Positions 42,659 to 52,596 of a stretch of 60,764 nucleotides of DNA are shown here, piece after piece. Every line of letters begins with the position of its first letter. Position 1 is the first letter of the stretch. The DNA is from Saprospiraceae bacterium (lineage in GTDB: Bacteria > Bacteroidota > Bacteroidia > Chitinophagales > Saprospiraceae). A model generated the notes under the pieces. The model saw nothing but the letters and a program-made list of their open reading frames with translations, made no database searches and was not told where the DNA came from. The stretch covers positions 1 through 60,764 of the forward strand of contig JABAQQ010000053.1 in assembly GCA_019187225.1 (NCBI GenBank), in the 5' to 3' direction. Position numbers and translations under genes: made by a program.

Positions 42659-43273
42659 TCACTGCTCCGCCAGCAGCAGGTCAATGTCTTTCATGAACCG
42701 GTCCACATCCTTCGCATCGGTGCCGTCGCAAAAGGAACGGACGTGCCGGTTCTTGTCCACGAGGATCAGGCGCCCGGAGTGATCAAAACCGCCCGGCGCA
42801 TCGGGGTCTTCCACTGCCACACTGAAATAGTTGTCGGCAATGCCGTAGATCGCATCCTTGCTGCCGGTCACCAGGTGCCATCGTTTCGAGTCAATACCGA
42901 GTTTCTGAGCGTGGCGGCGCAGGGCGGCTACCGTATCGTTTTTGGTATCTATGGAGTGGGAAAGCAGCGCGATGCGGTTGTCGTTTTTGTATTTTTCATA
43001 TATCCGCAGACCGTTCTTTTTCACTTTCGGGCAAATGGTGGGGCAATGGATAAAAAAGAAATCCACCACGTAGATCTGATCCCTGAACGTGGCGTTCGTC
43101 ACCACCTGGCTGTCCTGATCCACAAAAGCGAAGTCCGGCACGGTAGGGTATACGGTGTCGCCCGCAGGAGATATATCGCGCTCACCGAGGATCGGAAGCG
43201 TCCGTTTTTCAGGCGTTTGAATGCAAGCGGCAAACCCGACCAGGGTCAGAAAAAAGAAAAGGAGCTTTTTCAT
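42659..43273 (-). CDS. SCO1/SenC-family copper chaperone lipoprotein
   Basis: 204 residues. Lipobox at LVGFAAC (Cys17). Thioredoxin-like fold with the copper-binding CPTICP (Cys77, Cys81) and the conserved His in APGGFDHSG (about 165). These proteins deliver copper to or reduce the CuA site of cytochrome c oxidase. The downstream cytochrome c gene supports that setting. Confidence 0.93.
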   Translation of the reverse strand: MKKLLFFFLTLVGFAACIQTPEKRTLPILGERDISPAGDTVYPTVPDFAFVDQDSQVVTNATFRDQIYVVDFFFIHCPTICPKVKKNGLRIYEKYKNDNRIALLSHSIDTKNDTVAALRRHAQKLGIDSKRWHLVTGSKDAIYGIADNYFSVAVEDPDAPGGFDHSGRLILVDKNRHVRSFCDGTDAKDVDRFMKDIDLLLAEQ

Positions 43274-43337
43274 AATGCAAAACTAATGATCATCTGCCAT
43301 TCAATCCGCAATCCGCAATCCGCAATCCCCAATCCCT

Positions 43338-44369
43338 CTAGTCCGTTTCCGGCATTTTAAACATCATCGGCACTTCGTCTTTTTCTTCTATTTGAATGAA
43401 AAAGGTTTCCAGGTAATCAATCAATCCGTCCGATGCATTTCGGGGCAGGTGCTTGCTGCGACAGATGTTGTAAAGGTCGTCTTTGGCGGTGCGAACAATA
43501 TTCAGGGCCCTTTTAAGGTATTCTTTTTTGATGCCGTTGGCCATCATGAAGCGGTCGCGGACGGTTTTCAGACCGGATTCGGAAGAAGGGCTGGCGTAAG
43601 GTGCGCTGACGAATCCGGAGAAGTCGAAGTCGTAGGGGATTACCAGCACTTTGCCTGTTTCCGGCGATTTGATGAGCCGCACATTGCGCATCATAGATAT
43701 TTCCCAGTCCGTATTGCCTATCATGTACTGGAATACGGATACCAGGGCGGCCTGGTTCAGGATGAGGCTGTCGGGCGACATCCCGTATTGTTCGATGAGC
43801 TGGCCGTTCATGCGGGCGGCAGTCTCTTCTTCGTCTTCGACCATAATGGCGTATACCTTGCGGGTCTGCTCCACGTGCATATCGCGGATGGTAAGCCGGA
43901 CAAGCCGCGCGCGCACGCTGGCCGAAGTGATCTTTTCGAACATGCGGTAGGCCAGATATTCCTTGACAACCAGTTCGTTGCCCATTACGTTGTCGTAGGC
44001 TGGCAGTACCAGTTTTATCTCGTTCAGGGTGTCGAATCCTTGAGCGACGAGGTCTTTTTTCTTGAATTTGAGTTTCAGCGGCGGTATCTCGGCAATCTTC
44101 CGGCGGTATTTGCCGCGCAGTTTTATTTCGACCTTGTACGATTTGCCGTCCTCGGTTGAAAGGGTCGCCGGATAATATTGGTCTTTTTTCCGGTTTTCGA
44201 GGATGGTGGTCAGGTCGGCTTCGAGGGTCATTTTCACCGCTTCCTCCTGAGTAAGGTGTTCGAATACCGTTTTGGGGCGTGCTGTTTTTTGCCCTGTCCC
44301 GGTCAGGGGCAGAAGAAGAACAAGCACGCCGATCAGTATTCGGCCTATGGAAAGTTGTCCCGTTTTCAT
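43338..44369 (-). CDS. Secreted protein of unknown function
   Basis: 343 residues from MKTGQLSIGRILIGVLVLLL (44369), a signal peptide ending near TGTGQ. The body is mixed alpha/beta: LEADLTTILENRKKDQYYPA, KVEIKLRGKYRRK, PPLKLKFKKKDL, and a late VIPYDFDFSG. The R-G-x-x-R and D-F-D pattern faintly recalls CotH-type kinases, but I cannot assign it. It stands alone, followed by CAATCCGCAATCC simple sequence (43303-43337). Confidence 0.7.
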   Translation of the reverse strand: MKTGQLSIGRILIGVLVLLLPLTGTGQKTARPKTVFEHLTQEEAVKMTLEADLTTILENRKKDQYYPATLSTEDGKSYKVEIKLRGKYRRKIAEIPPLKLKFKKKDLVAQGFDTLNEIKLVLPAYDNVMGNELVVKEYLAYRMFEKITSASVRARLVRLTIRDMHVEQTRKVYAIMVEDEEETAARMNGQLIEQYGMSPDSLILNQAALVSVFQYMIGNTDWEISMMRNVRLIKSPETGKVLVIPYDFDFSGFVSAPYASPSSESGLKTVRDRFMMANGIKKEYLKRALNIVRTAKDDLYNICRSKHLPRNASDGLIDYLETFFIQIEEKDEVPMMFKMPETD

Positions 44370-44671
44370 GGTACCAGAATTTAATTCTGAAATTTCGCAG
44401 CAATTTTTCCCAATTGCCCTGTGTTTTGTCTGCAAGATACGATAATACAAAAATAAGAGCAATTATATTTGGAAAAAAATCTTAAAACCGGGCGGTATCA
44501 GAATTATTGCAAAGTTAATGTCCCGGCGAGAGGTTCCCTATCCTTTTCGATAAAACCACTGAACCCATCGTTGGCGGTGCGGTCGCATCAGACAGACTCC
44601 ATTCTTTTTTGTCATGTTGCAAATAATAGCCAAAACCATCATTCCGAACGGGGCGGCTAAGGTAACTTTTA

Positions 44672-44679
44672 TACTTTTG
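44672..44679 (+). promoter_or_regulatory. Candidate -7 box of the metalloprotease gene
   Basis: TACTTTTG fits TAnnTTTG exactly and lies 40 nt before the start codon; no clear -33 TTTG was found. The remainder of the 44370-44718 gap holds no visible gene. Confidence 0.35.
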
Positions 44680-44718
44680 CACGTTAAAAGTAAAAGCATA
44701 AAAAAATCTTCGTGTAAC

Positions 44719-46272
44719 ATGAAAAAAGCTCTGCCCATACTGACCTTCGGCCTTTTCACAGCATTCACAGCCGGAGCTCAGGAAACCCGTCATGTGTGCG
44801 GGACAACCATTGAAGACCAACTTCAATACAGTGCCCGTTTAGAAGCGAACATTGCGGCGTCAGAAAACGGCACTGCCGTCAGCGACCGCAGTGCGGTGCA
44901 ATACGTTCCCATTCACTTTCACCTGGTGGGCGACGCCAGCGGCAATGGCAAGATCAAAGAGCGGCTCGTCCTCGATCAATTATGCGCGCTGAACGAAGCC
45001 TATGCTCCGATGGAAATGCGTTTTTATCTGAAACCGCATCCCACATACGGGCTGTTCGATTATTCGATCAACAACAACGGCGTTTACAACAATCAAAGCA
45101 ATACCTTCCTGATGCAGAACCGCAGGCACGCTACCGCGCTGAACGTGTTCATCACGGAGGAAGCCAGCTCTCCCGATGTTGCCGCCTATTATTCGATACC
45201 CAACGACTGGGTGGTCAACCGAAAAGCCTACATCAACGGAAACCCGACCAACAATACGTTGCCGCACGAAATCGGCCACTTTTTCTCGCTCTGGCACACG
45301 TTCCTCGGATACGAAGTCAATTCGTTCACCCAGGGTTCGCCTGGTTGGCCCATCGCTCCTGTGATCGCTCCGTACGACGGTCAGGGAACCATTTATACGG
45401 AATATCAGGACGGCTCCAACTGCGCCAACGCTGCCGACAAGATCTGCGACACTCCACCCGATTATAACTTCGGGTCATTGTCGCCCAACTGCGCTCCCTA
45501 CAATGGCGGAGCGAAAGACCCGGGCGGCACACTGGTAGATCCCATGGAGAACAACTACATGGGCTATTTCAACGGTTGCAGCAATTACGTTTTCACCCCC
45601 GGCCAGCAAGGCGCCATCCTGGCCGACCTTGCTTCTTCCGACCGCAATTATCTCGACAACAACTTTTCGCCGGCAGCGGTGGAGATCACAACGCCAGCGG
45701 CCGACGAGTTATTCGTCAGCCCGGGCAGTGGCGAAACCACCCAGTATTTCGACGAAGTGTTGCTCGAATGGAATGCCGTGGACGGCGCCACTTATTACCT
45801 GCTGGAATTGGACTGGCTCAACACCTTTAACACGGGCAATTATAAAAGCTACATCGTGTCGGGCACTTCCAAGTTGCTCACTGACCTCGACGACAACCGC
45901 CAATACTACTGGCGCCTGCGTCCTTTCAACGAATACGTAACCTGTGCCCAGGCGCGCTCGCGGAGTTTCAGGACGTCCACCCTTTCGGGCGTGAAAGAGA
46001 TTGAAGCGCTGTCAGCCTTGCAGATTGCGCCGAATCCGGCTTCAGGCGATGCGAATGTCCGCATGTTCGTCAGCGCATCCAACAACTTCGAAGCCTCTGT
46101 CCGCATCCTCGATGCGACGGGTAAACAAGTGCGTGTGCTCAATAATGTGGTATTCAGCGCAGGCGAAACCACGCTCGACCTTCCGATGACAGGTCTGACC
46201 ACGGGATTGTATTTCGTCGCTGTGGAAAATGCCGAAGGTCGCGCCGTGCGCAAAATGTCTATCGTTCGGTAA
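44719..46272 (+). CDS. Secreted M43-type zinc metalloprotease with T9SS type A domain
   Basis: 517 residues from MKKALPILTFGLFTAFTAGA (44719), a signal peptide. HEIGHFFSLWH (183-193) is the HExxHxxxxxH zinc site of pappalysin-like (M43) proteases, followed by CDTPPDY and PMENNYMGYFNGC containing the Met-turn region. A fibronectin-like domain (about 330-430) follows. The last 75 residues (IAPNPASGDANVRMF ... GLTTGLYFVAVENAEGR ... KMSIVR) are a type A T9SS sorting domain. Secreted protein degradation is the likely role. Confidence 0.92.
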   Translation: MKKALPILTFGLFTAFTAGAQETRHVCGTTIEDQLQYSARLEANIAASENGTAVSDRSAVQYVPIHFHLVGDASGNGKIKERLVLDQLCALNEAYAPMEMRFYLKPHPTYGLFDYSINNNGVYNNQSNTFLMQNRRHATALNVFITEEASSPDVAAYYSIPNDWVVNRKAYINGNPTNNTLPHEIGHFFSLWHTFLGYEVNSFTQGSPGWPIAPVIAPYDGQGTIYTEYQDGSNCANAADKICDTPPDYNFGSLSPNCAPYNGGAKDPGGTLVDPMENNYMGYFNGCSNYVFTPGQQGAILADLASSDRNYLDNNFSPAAVEITTPAADELFVSPGSGETTQYFDEVLLEWNAVDGATYYLLELDWLNTFNTGNYKSYIVSGTSKLLTDLDDNRQYYWRLRPFNEYVTCAQARSRSFRTSTLSGVKEIEALSALQIAPNPASGDANVRMFVSASNNFEASVRILDATGKQVRVLNNVVFSAGETTLDLPMTGLTTGLYFVAVENAEGRAVRKMSIVR

Positions 46273-46437
46273 TATTCCGGAACAGAGCGGAGGCTGCCTC
46301 GTAAGCGTGTCTATATGTTGATTTGAGGATTTGTTGATTTGATAATACACCCCTGGTTTTGAGGGCGTAAAGTGATAGCCAAATCCACAAATAAACGGCT
46401 GAACAGGCTTGTGAGAAAGCCGACACCCAACTCATGC

Positions 46438-46471
46438 GAAACCCGGCCGGGCACTGTTCCGGCCGGGTTTC
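46438..46471. terminator. Bidirectional terminator between convergent genes
   Basis: A perfect 13-bp stem (GAAACCCGGCCGG at 46438-46450, complement at 46459-46471) with an 8-nt loop, followed by GTATTTAT. It lies between the plus-strand metalloprotease and the minus-strand DUF423 gene. Confidence 0.75.
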
Positions 46472-46517
46472 GTATTTATCAATCCGCAATCCGCAATCCG
46501 CAATCCCCCATCCCCCA

Positions 46518-46940
46518 TCATTCCTTTTCTCTTTCAAAAGTCGCAGCCAGCAGCGCCACCCATCCCGCTATGAAACAAAATCCGCCGATGGGCGTGACCG
46601 GCCCTGCCCAGCCGACCGGGAAGGGCAGCAGGTCGCGGCAGGCAAGCAGGTAAAGCGATCCGGAGAACATCAGGATGCCCGCGATGAACAACCAGGCTGC
46701 GCGGGGCAGCCATTTGCTGCCAGGGCGGTGCTGGAGCAACAAACCGGCCGCTGCCAGCGCCAGCGTGTGATAGAACTGGTATTGCACGCCTTTTTCATAA
46801 ATACCGAGCAGGTAGCGGGTGTCGAGTTGCCGCGCTTCAAAGGCGCTTTTCAGGCCATGCGCGCCGAAAGCGCCGATCATTACAGCTGCAGCGCCCAGAA
46901 CAGCTGCCAGCCGGAGTATTTTTTCAGATTGGATGTTCAT
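46518..46940 (-). CDS. DUF423 small membrane protein
   Basis: 140 residues with four membrane helices. GAFGAHGLK near the N-terminus, YHTLALAAAGLL in the middle and TPIGGFCFIAGWVALL at the end are hallmarks of DUF423 (YgdD/YwdK). Function unknown. It ends the minus-strand gene run that begins with the TonB-type receptor and M16 peptidase, 17 nt after the latter. Confidence 0.93.
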   Translation of the reverse strand: MNIQSEKILRLAAVLGAAAVMIGAFGAHGLKSAFEARQLDTRYLLGIYEKGVQYQFYHTLALAAAGLLLQHRPGSKWLPRAAWLFIAGILMFSGSLYLLACRDLLPFPVGWAGPVTPIGGFCFIAGWVALLAATFEREKE

Positions 46941-46957
46941 GTGCGAAGAATATCAAT

Positions 46958-49840
46958 TCAATAGCCGAACACGTCTTCCAGGGTCAGTTCCTTCACCTTT
47001 CCGATTTTTCGCAGGTATTTGAAATCAATATGCTGGCGGTCGCCCAGCACGAGCCAGGTGTAGCGCCGGCCTTTCACGTGGCGTTGCTGGTAATGGATCA
47101 GATCTGCCGCGTCGGCGTGTTCGAGTTTGTGATATACATCGGCGCGGAGGTCGCGGTTGGGAAAACCCTTGTCGCGGTTGGCGCGCCAGGTCCAATACAC
47201 GTCGGCCTTTTTGATGCGTCCGGCTGCAATTTGTTTCAATACGCTTTGCCGGGCATTTTCCATTTGCGGCAGCGATACGGGCATGTTTTCGAGGATCGCT
47301 TCAAATGCGTCTACCGCCTCGCGGAGTTTGTCGGGTTGTGTGCCGACGTAAGCCTGCAGCCAGTGGGCGCGGTTTTTTCGGGGCGGATTGGCGGCAAAGG
47401 CATAGGCCGAATAGGCGAGCGCCTTGGATTCGCGGATCTCCTGAAAGACGATGCTCGACAATCCGTAACCGAAATACTGATTGTACCACTCCGAAAAGAC
47501 GTACTCTTCGAGACTGAACCGTGGTGTGCCTTTGGAGAGCAGCAGGAGTTCTACCTGGACGGTTGGGAAATGGACAAAGAAAACTTTGTTGCTACGGGTG
47601 GCGAGTTCCGGGTATTTTTTCGCTTTCAGGGGCGCTTTGTGCGAGGCGGCGGCCCTGTGTTGTCGTTTCAGAACATTTGCCGCCGTGCGCGGACTATTGG
47701 GGCCGTAATAGAATATCTCGTGCCTGAAGGTCAATAATTGACGCAACAAATCCGTCAATTCTTCGGGCCGGATGGCCAGCAGTTGCTCTTTGGACAGTTT
47801 GTCGGAGAAAGGCGATGAAGGTCCGTATTTGGCGTAAGCGGCCATCGCTTTTGTCAGCACCGTGCGTTTGTCTTTTTTATCGTTGATGCGGCGCAGCAGG
47901 ATGTCGGCCACGAGGTTTTGCAAAGCTTCGGGATTGGGTTGGGCATCTGTCAGCAGGTGGTCCATCCAGGCCGTGGCTTCTGCGAAGGACTCTTCCAGCC
48001 CGGTAAGCGTGAAGTGAAAATGTTCGTCCTGGCAAGTGGCCGAAAAATTGACGCCCAGGCGGTAGAACGCCTGCTGCATTTCCGTTGCCGAATGGCGTGA
48101 AGTGCCCAGGAAGGGCAGATAAGAAGCGAGCAACGCCAGGCGGCGGTCGCTCAAACGGCCCGTGTCGAAGGTATAATGGAGGCGAAAAAGTTTACTTTCC
48201 GGTTGCCGGACGGCGAGCAGTTTCTGATGGGGCGTGATGGAGGCTTTTTTGAGTGTTTTGCGGAAATCAACAAATTGGGGTTCGATGTCGGCCGACTCCT
48301 GCGCCAGAAATTGGTGCGCAAATCCGGATATGTCCGTGCGGTTCACTTCGATGGGGGTGATGGGCGGCTTTTCCACTTTCATCACCGAAGCGTCTTCTCC
48401 ATAGTGTTTGAACACGACGGCATAGTTGTCGGGGCGCAGATATTTCCGGGCGAAAGCGACGACATCTGCTTTGGTCACTTTTTCTAATTTTTTCCAGCGC
48501 TGCACCATGTCGCTCCAGTCAAGGCCCAGGATGAAGGCGTTGACAATGGCGCCGGCGCGGCCCTGGTTTTTTTCAAATTCCTTGATCTCCGAAAGTTTCA
48601 GGTCTTTTACCACCGCCGCCGGCAGCCAGTCCTCGAAGTTGCCGTTGCGGAGGTTTTCGATCTGTTCCCGGAATAAGGTTTCCACTTCCTCCAGCGATTG
48701 GCCCTCGCGCGGCTTGCCAAACAAGAGCAGGCTCGAATAATCTTCATACACACGCGGATAGGCGAAGGCTTCGAGCAGCTTTTGTTTTTGAATGAGGTGC
48801 AAGTCGAACAGGCCCGCCTGATAGTTGTGCAACATATTGGCGATCAGCGGCAGCAATAGGGCCTCTTCGGAAGCCGCGCCGTCGAAACGCCAGCCCATTT
48901 CCAGCCATTCGGCTTCGTTGCCGTATATATCGCGGCGGGTGCGGGCCTTGAGTTCGGGTTGTTTTTCAAAAGAAAACGTTGGAACCGGTTTTGCCTGGTA
49001 ATGCCCGAAATACCGCTCTGCCAAAGCCAGCGCCTGCGCAGGGTCGAAGTCGCCAGCCAGTATGATGGCCATGTTGTTAGGCACGTAATAGCGGTCGAAA
49101 AAACGGTAGATATTGGTTTGGGAAGGGTTTTTCAGGTCTTCGCCGCGTCCCAGCGTAGTTTGAGTGCCGTAAGGATGGGTGGGGGTCAGGACTTCCTGCA
49201 TCGCCTTCATGGTTTTGCGGAAATCCTTGTCCTGGCTGATGTTGTACTCTTCGAAGACGGTTTCCAACTCGGTGTGGAACAAGCGCAGCACCGGCCGGCG
49301 GAAGCGCTCGCTTTCCAACCCGAACCAGTGCTCCAGTTCGTTCGACGGTATGTCGTTCACATACACTGTTTGTTCCACCCAGGTGTAGGCATTCGTACCT
49401 TTGGCGCCGATGGCGCTCACGAGTTTGTCGTACTCGTTGGCGGCAGCGTATTTGGCCGCTTCAAAGGAAAGGCGGTCAATCTCGGCATACAAAGTTTTCT
49501 TTTTCAAGGGGTTCTGCTCCTGCCGGTGTTCTTCAAATTTTTGTTCGATCTGGTCGAGCAAAGCTTTTTCTTTTGACCAGTCGAGGCTGCCCAGCTGGTC
49601 CGTACCCTTGAACATCATGTGCTCGAAATAGTGCGCCAGCCCCGTCGTGTCTGCCGGATCGTGCTTGCTGCCTGCCCGGACAGCGATTTCGGTATAGACC
49701 CTCGGTTCGTCTTTGTTGACGGTCAGAAAAAGTCGCAGACCGTTTGCGAGGGTGTGCATCTGCACCTGAATGGGGTCGCCTGGTACAGTGCGAAAGGGTG
49801 TATTGGTAAGGGTTGGGGCGGATGGAGCGTAGTCGTGCAT
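46958..49840 (-). CDS. M16 family zinc metallopeptidase (two-domain)
   Basis: 960 residues from MHDYAPSAPTL (49840). The inverted zinc motif HYFEH (His70, Glu73, His74) is in the N-terminal half, and the third ligand is expected in the conserved ETVFEEYNISQD/AIGAKGTNAYT region. The C-terminal half (from about 500) is the inactive M16 domain. The upstream extension to 49918 overlaps non-coding sequence. No signal peptide is seen, so it may be cytosolic. M16 enzymes degrade or process short peptides. Confidence 0.92.
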   Translation of the reverse strand: MHDYAPSAPTLTNTPFRTVPGDPIQVQMHTLANGLRLFLTVNKDEPRVYTEIAVRAGSKHDPADTTGLAHYFEHMMFKGTDQLGSLDWSKEKALLDQIEQKFEEHRQEQNPLKKKTLYAEIDRLSFEAAKYAAANEYDKLVSAIGAKGTNAYTWVEQTVYVNDIPSNELEHWFGLESERFRRPVLRLFHTELETVFEEYNISQDKDFRKTMKAMQEVLTPTHPYGTQTTLGRGEDLKNPSQTNIYRFFDRYYVPNNMAIILAGDFDPAQALALAERYFGHYQAKPVPTFSFEKQPELKARTRRDIYGNEAEWLEMGWRFDGAASEEALLLPLIANMLHNYQAGLFDLHLIQKQKLLEAFAYPRVYEDYSSLLLFGKPREGQSLEEVETLFREQIENLRNGNFEDWLPAAVVKDLKLSEIKEFEKNQGRAGAIVNAFILGLDWSDMVQRWKKLEKVTKADVVAFARKYLRPDNYAVVFKHYGEDASVMKVEKPPITPIEVNRTDISGFAHQFLAQESADIEPQFVDFRKTLKKASITPHQKLLAVRQPESKLFRLHYTFDTGRLSDRRLALLASYLPFLGTSRHSATEMQQAFYRLGVNFSATCQDEHFHFTLTGLEESFAEATAWMDHLLTDAQPNPEALQNLVADILLRRINDKKDKRTVLTKAMAAYAKYGPSSPFSDKLSKEQLLAIRPEELTDLLRQLLTFRHEIFYYGPNSPRTAANVLKRQHRAAASHKAPLKAKKYPELATRSNKVFFVHFPTVQVELLLLSKGTPRFSLEEYVFSEWYNQYFGYGLSSIVFQEIRESKALAYSAYAFAANPPRKNRAHWLQAYVGTQPDKLREAVDAFEAILENMPVSLPQMENARQSVLKQIAAGRIKKADVYWTWRANRDKGFPNRDLRADVYHKLEHADAADLIHYQQRHVKGRRYTWLVLGDRQHIDFKYLRKIGKVKELTLEDVFGY

Positions 49841-49904
49841 GTGATTTGATTTAGGCGATTTAAGGGGCGAAGTTCGCCAAAAAAACGGATTAAAAGCAGT
49901 GAAA

Positions 49905-52502
49905 TTAAAATCCCACATCCATCCCGTCCGACTCGATGCGGTTGTTTTTCCGCCGGAACAGTGAAGTATCGAATTTGCCGAAGCGGTAAGAGAAGTTCAC
50001 CCGCACCAATTGCGGGTCGCGCCGGCGCCAGGTATCCTGTATGAAATAGTCGGATTCTGTGTAAGAGCCTTGTTTGCGCGAGCGGAGAATGTCCTGGATG
50101 TTGAGCGTAAGGGTAGCCTTGCGGTTCCACAGGTCTTTGCGCACGGAAAAATCAACGTACCAAACGGGGATCGAATAGCCCTGCGCCGAATTCGTCGGGC
50201 CGCCCATCCAACCGCCGCCGCGTCCGCCGCCACCGCCTCCGATTGTCACCGCCGTGCGGCTTTGGTAAGAGGCGGAGAACTGGACGGTAAAACTTTCGGG
50301 CAGCCGGATGTTCAGGTTTTCCTTGACGAACCAGGAAAACTGTTCGTTTTTCAGACCGCTTTCAATGTTCTGTGCGTCAATGACGGAGTTGTAGAAATTC
50401 CAGTTGGAGGTCAGTTCCACTTTTTGCCAAAAAGTATTTTTAAGTGTAAATTCAAGACCGTAAGCCGTGCTCGAGTTGGAGTTGGCGTAGGTGGAGATCA
50501 CTACGGAATCGTTCACGAGACTGCTGAATTCGAGGTATTGGTAGCGTGTGATAAGGTCGTTGGAGCGTTTGTAATACACGGAGGTCAGCAGGTTATGGCC
50601 TTTGGCGAACACATTCTGGTACGACAATTCGAGCGAATTGGTGAATTCCGGCAGGAGGTTGGGGTTCCCCACCGAGATTTGCAGCGAATCGGAGAAGTCG
50701 GGAAAGGGGATCAACTGAAAGAAATTCGGGCGGTTGATGCGGCGCGTGAAACTCAGTTGCAGGTTGTCTTCTTCGTTCAGTTTGTAGGTCAGGAATGCGC
50801 TGGGGAACAGGCTGAACGGATAATCGTTGTTGAAAGATGTGTCGCTGTCTATCAAAGTGCCGGTATAGGTCGAACTTTCGGCGCGCAGGCCCACCTGGTA
50901 GCCCCATTTGGGGAAAGAATGGGCAAAATTGCCATAGGCGGCATATACCTGGTCGTTGAATTTGTAGTTGTCGGCAAAACCGGGTACCCGCACCTCTTCC
51001 TTAAAAGTGGCATTTTGAGAGCGGAAGTTGCGCACGGCCGCGCGCGCGCCGAGTTCGAGTTTGATGTTGTCGGCGAGCGGATTTACAAAATCTGTCTGCG
51101 CGGTGAAGAAGTCGTTGGAGCCGTTGTTCGTCTGGCGTTGGTGGGCTTCCAAGGGTGGGTTCAGGTCGGAATAAGTCGTGGTAAAACGGCCGTCGCCCTC
51201 CGAGGTGCTGTGGTTATAGTTCACGTCGGCCGTCCATTCCTTGCCTTCTTTGGGGAAAAGATATTTATAAAGCGCCTGGGCGCCGTAAGTGCGGTGGTTG
51301 CGCTCGTTGTTGGTATTGCGCAGGGAATTGCCGCTCGAAATTCCGGAGCCCAGGAACGTATCCGTCCGGATCGTCTGGTCGTCGAGCGACTGAAACTGCC
51401 CCCCGTTCATGGAACCGCTGAGGGTGAAGGTATTGCGGTTGTTGATAAACCAGTCTATGCCGCCGCGCAACATGCCGAAATAGCCTTTGTTCTCCGAATC
51501 ATTGGCCTGGTAAACGTTGGTGAGCGGTGCGCCGAACAGGTTTTGCCGGTCGGTGCCGCCCGAACTGAGCGAGCGGCGCTGGTTCAAATTGGCAGCGAGG
51601 AAAGCGTTGAATTTCCCCTCGCGCACGTTGAGGTCGCCGCCGAGGTTGAAGCGACCGCGCATGTCGAGTCCGGAGCGCACGCTGCCGTTGTATCCGATGC
51701 GGCGTTCTTTTTTCAGCACGATATTGACGATGCCGGCGCCGCCGCCCGAAGCGTCGTATTTGGCCGAGGGATTGGTGATGACTTCCACGCTCTCGATGGC
51801 GTCGGCAGGTATCTGGTCGAGCGTCAGCGGGGTGGGGCGCCCGTCCACGAACAATTGAGGCGCTGCATTGCGGAGGGTCAGGTTGCCGTCGAGGTCAACA
51901 TTCAGCGAAGGAATGTTTTTCATCGCGTCTTCGGCGGTGCCGCCCGCCGCCACGCCGTCCTTGTCCACGCGGTAGACTTTCTTATCGAGCGCCAGGGTGA
52001 CCTGCGCGGCTTCGCCGGTGACGGTCACTTCTTTGAGCACCTGCGCAGAGACTTTCAGCATGATGTTGCCGAGGTCTTTGTCCACTTTGGCAGCCAGGTT
52101 GTTGATGCCGCCTCCTCCGTTGCCTGCCGGCATTTTTACATCGAAGGCCACCTTTTGTTCGTAGTTTTCGTAACCCATGTAACTGATCTTCAGGGTGAAT
52201 TGCCCGCGGACCGGCAGGTTTTCCAGGCTGAAATCGCCGTTTTCCTCGGCCAGTTGGCCCGCGATGATCTTTTCCTGCATGGAGCGGCTCGCGCTGTCGA
52301 ATCGCATGCCTGTCAGTTGCACCGTCGCGTAGGGAAGCGGTTTTTTGTTTTCATCCACCACCTTGCCGTAAAAGCGGCCGATGTTGAGCTGGGCAGCATT
52401 GCCCTGCCCCGCGCCGGGGCGCCCTCCCTGCGGAATTTGCGCAGACAGCAACAAGGGGATAATGGAGAGCGCTGCTAACGGGAGAATGCGATGTAGTGTC
52501 AT
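49905..52502 (-). CDS. Outer-membrane TonB-dependent-type beta-barrel receptor
   Basis: 865 residues. Signal peptide ends LLLSAQ; a carboxypeptidase-regulatory-like domain follows (GKVVDENKKPLPYATVQLTG, about 45-130). The plug domain has LFVDGRPTPLTLDQIPADAI and GGGAGIVNIVLKKERR, then a long barrel of the outer-membrane family 3 type ending VRVNFSYRFGKF. A GGGGGGRGGGWMGG loop lies near 780. Probably transport or signalling; substrate not deducible. Similar in plan to the 53448-55892 gene. Confidence 0.92.
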   Translation of the reverse strand: MTLHRILPLAALSIIPLLLSAQIPQGGRPGAGQGNAAQLNIGRFYGKVVDENKKPLPYATVQLTGMRFDSASRSMQEKIIAGQLAEENGDFSLENLPVRGQFTLKISYMGYENYEQKVAFDVKMPAGNGGGGINNLAAKVDKDLGNIMLKVSAQVLKEVTVTGEAAQVTLALDKKVYRVDKDGVAAGGTAEDAMKNIPSLNVDLDGNLTLRNAAPQLFVDGRPTPLTLDQIPADAIESVEVITNPSAKYDASGGGAGIVNIVLKKERRIGYNGSVRSGLDMRGRFNLGGDLNVREGKFNAFLAANLNQRRSLSSGGTDRQNLFGAPLTNVYQANDSENKGYFGMLRGGIDWFINNRNTFTLSGSMNGGQFQSLDDQTIRTDTFLGSGISSGNSLRNTNNERNHRTYGAQALYKYLFPKEGKEWTADVNYNHSTSEGDGRFTTTYSDLNPPLEAHQRQTNNGSNDFFTAQTDFVNPLADNIKLELGARAAVRNFRSQNATFKEEVRVPGFADNYKFNDQVYAAYGNFAHSFPKWGYQVGLRAESSTYTGTLIDSDTSFNNDYPFSLFPSAFLTYKLNEEDNLQLSFTRRINRPNFFQLIPFPDFSDSLQISVGNPNLLPEFTNSLELSYQNVFAKGHNLLTSVYYKRSNDLITRYQYLEFSSLVNDSVVISTYANSNSSTAYGLEFTLKNTFWQKVELTSNWNFYNSVIDAQNIESGLKNEQFSWFVKENLNIRLPESFTVQFSASYQSRTAVTIGGGGGGRGGGWMGGPTNSAQGYSIPVWYVDFSVRKDLWNRKATLTLNIQDILRSRKQGSYTESDYFIQDTWRRRDPQLVRVNFSYRFGKFDTSLFRRKNNRIESDGMDVGF

Positions 52503-52596
52503 TTGTCTGGTATATCTTGCTAAAAAATCAGAAGCACTTGTTATTGATCGTTTTTGCAGGTTTTTAGACTGATAAAACAGGAAAAAGTTGTATGCC

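Noticed and set aside
50010-52478. 822-codon plus-strand frame opposite the barrel gene
   Set aside because: Exact shadow of a well-supported receptor gene; no start context or domains.
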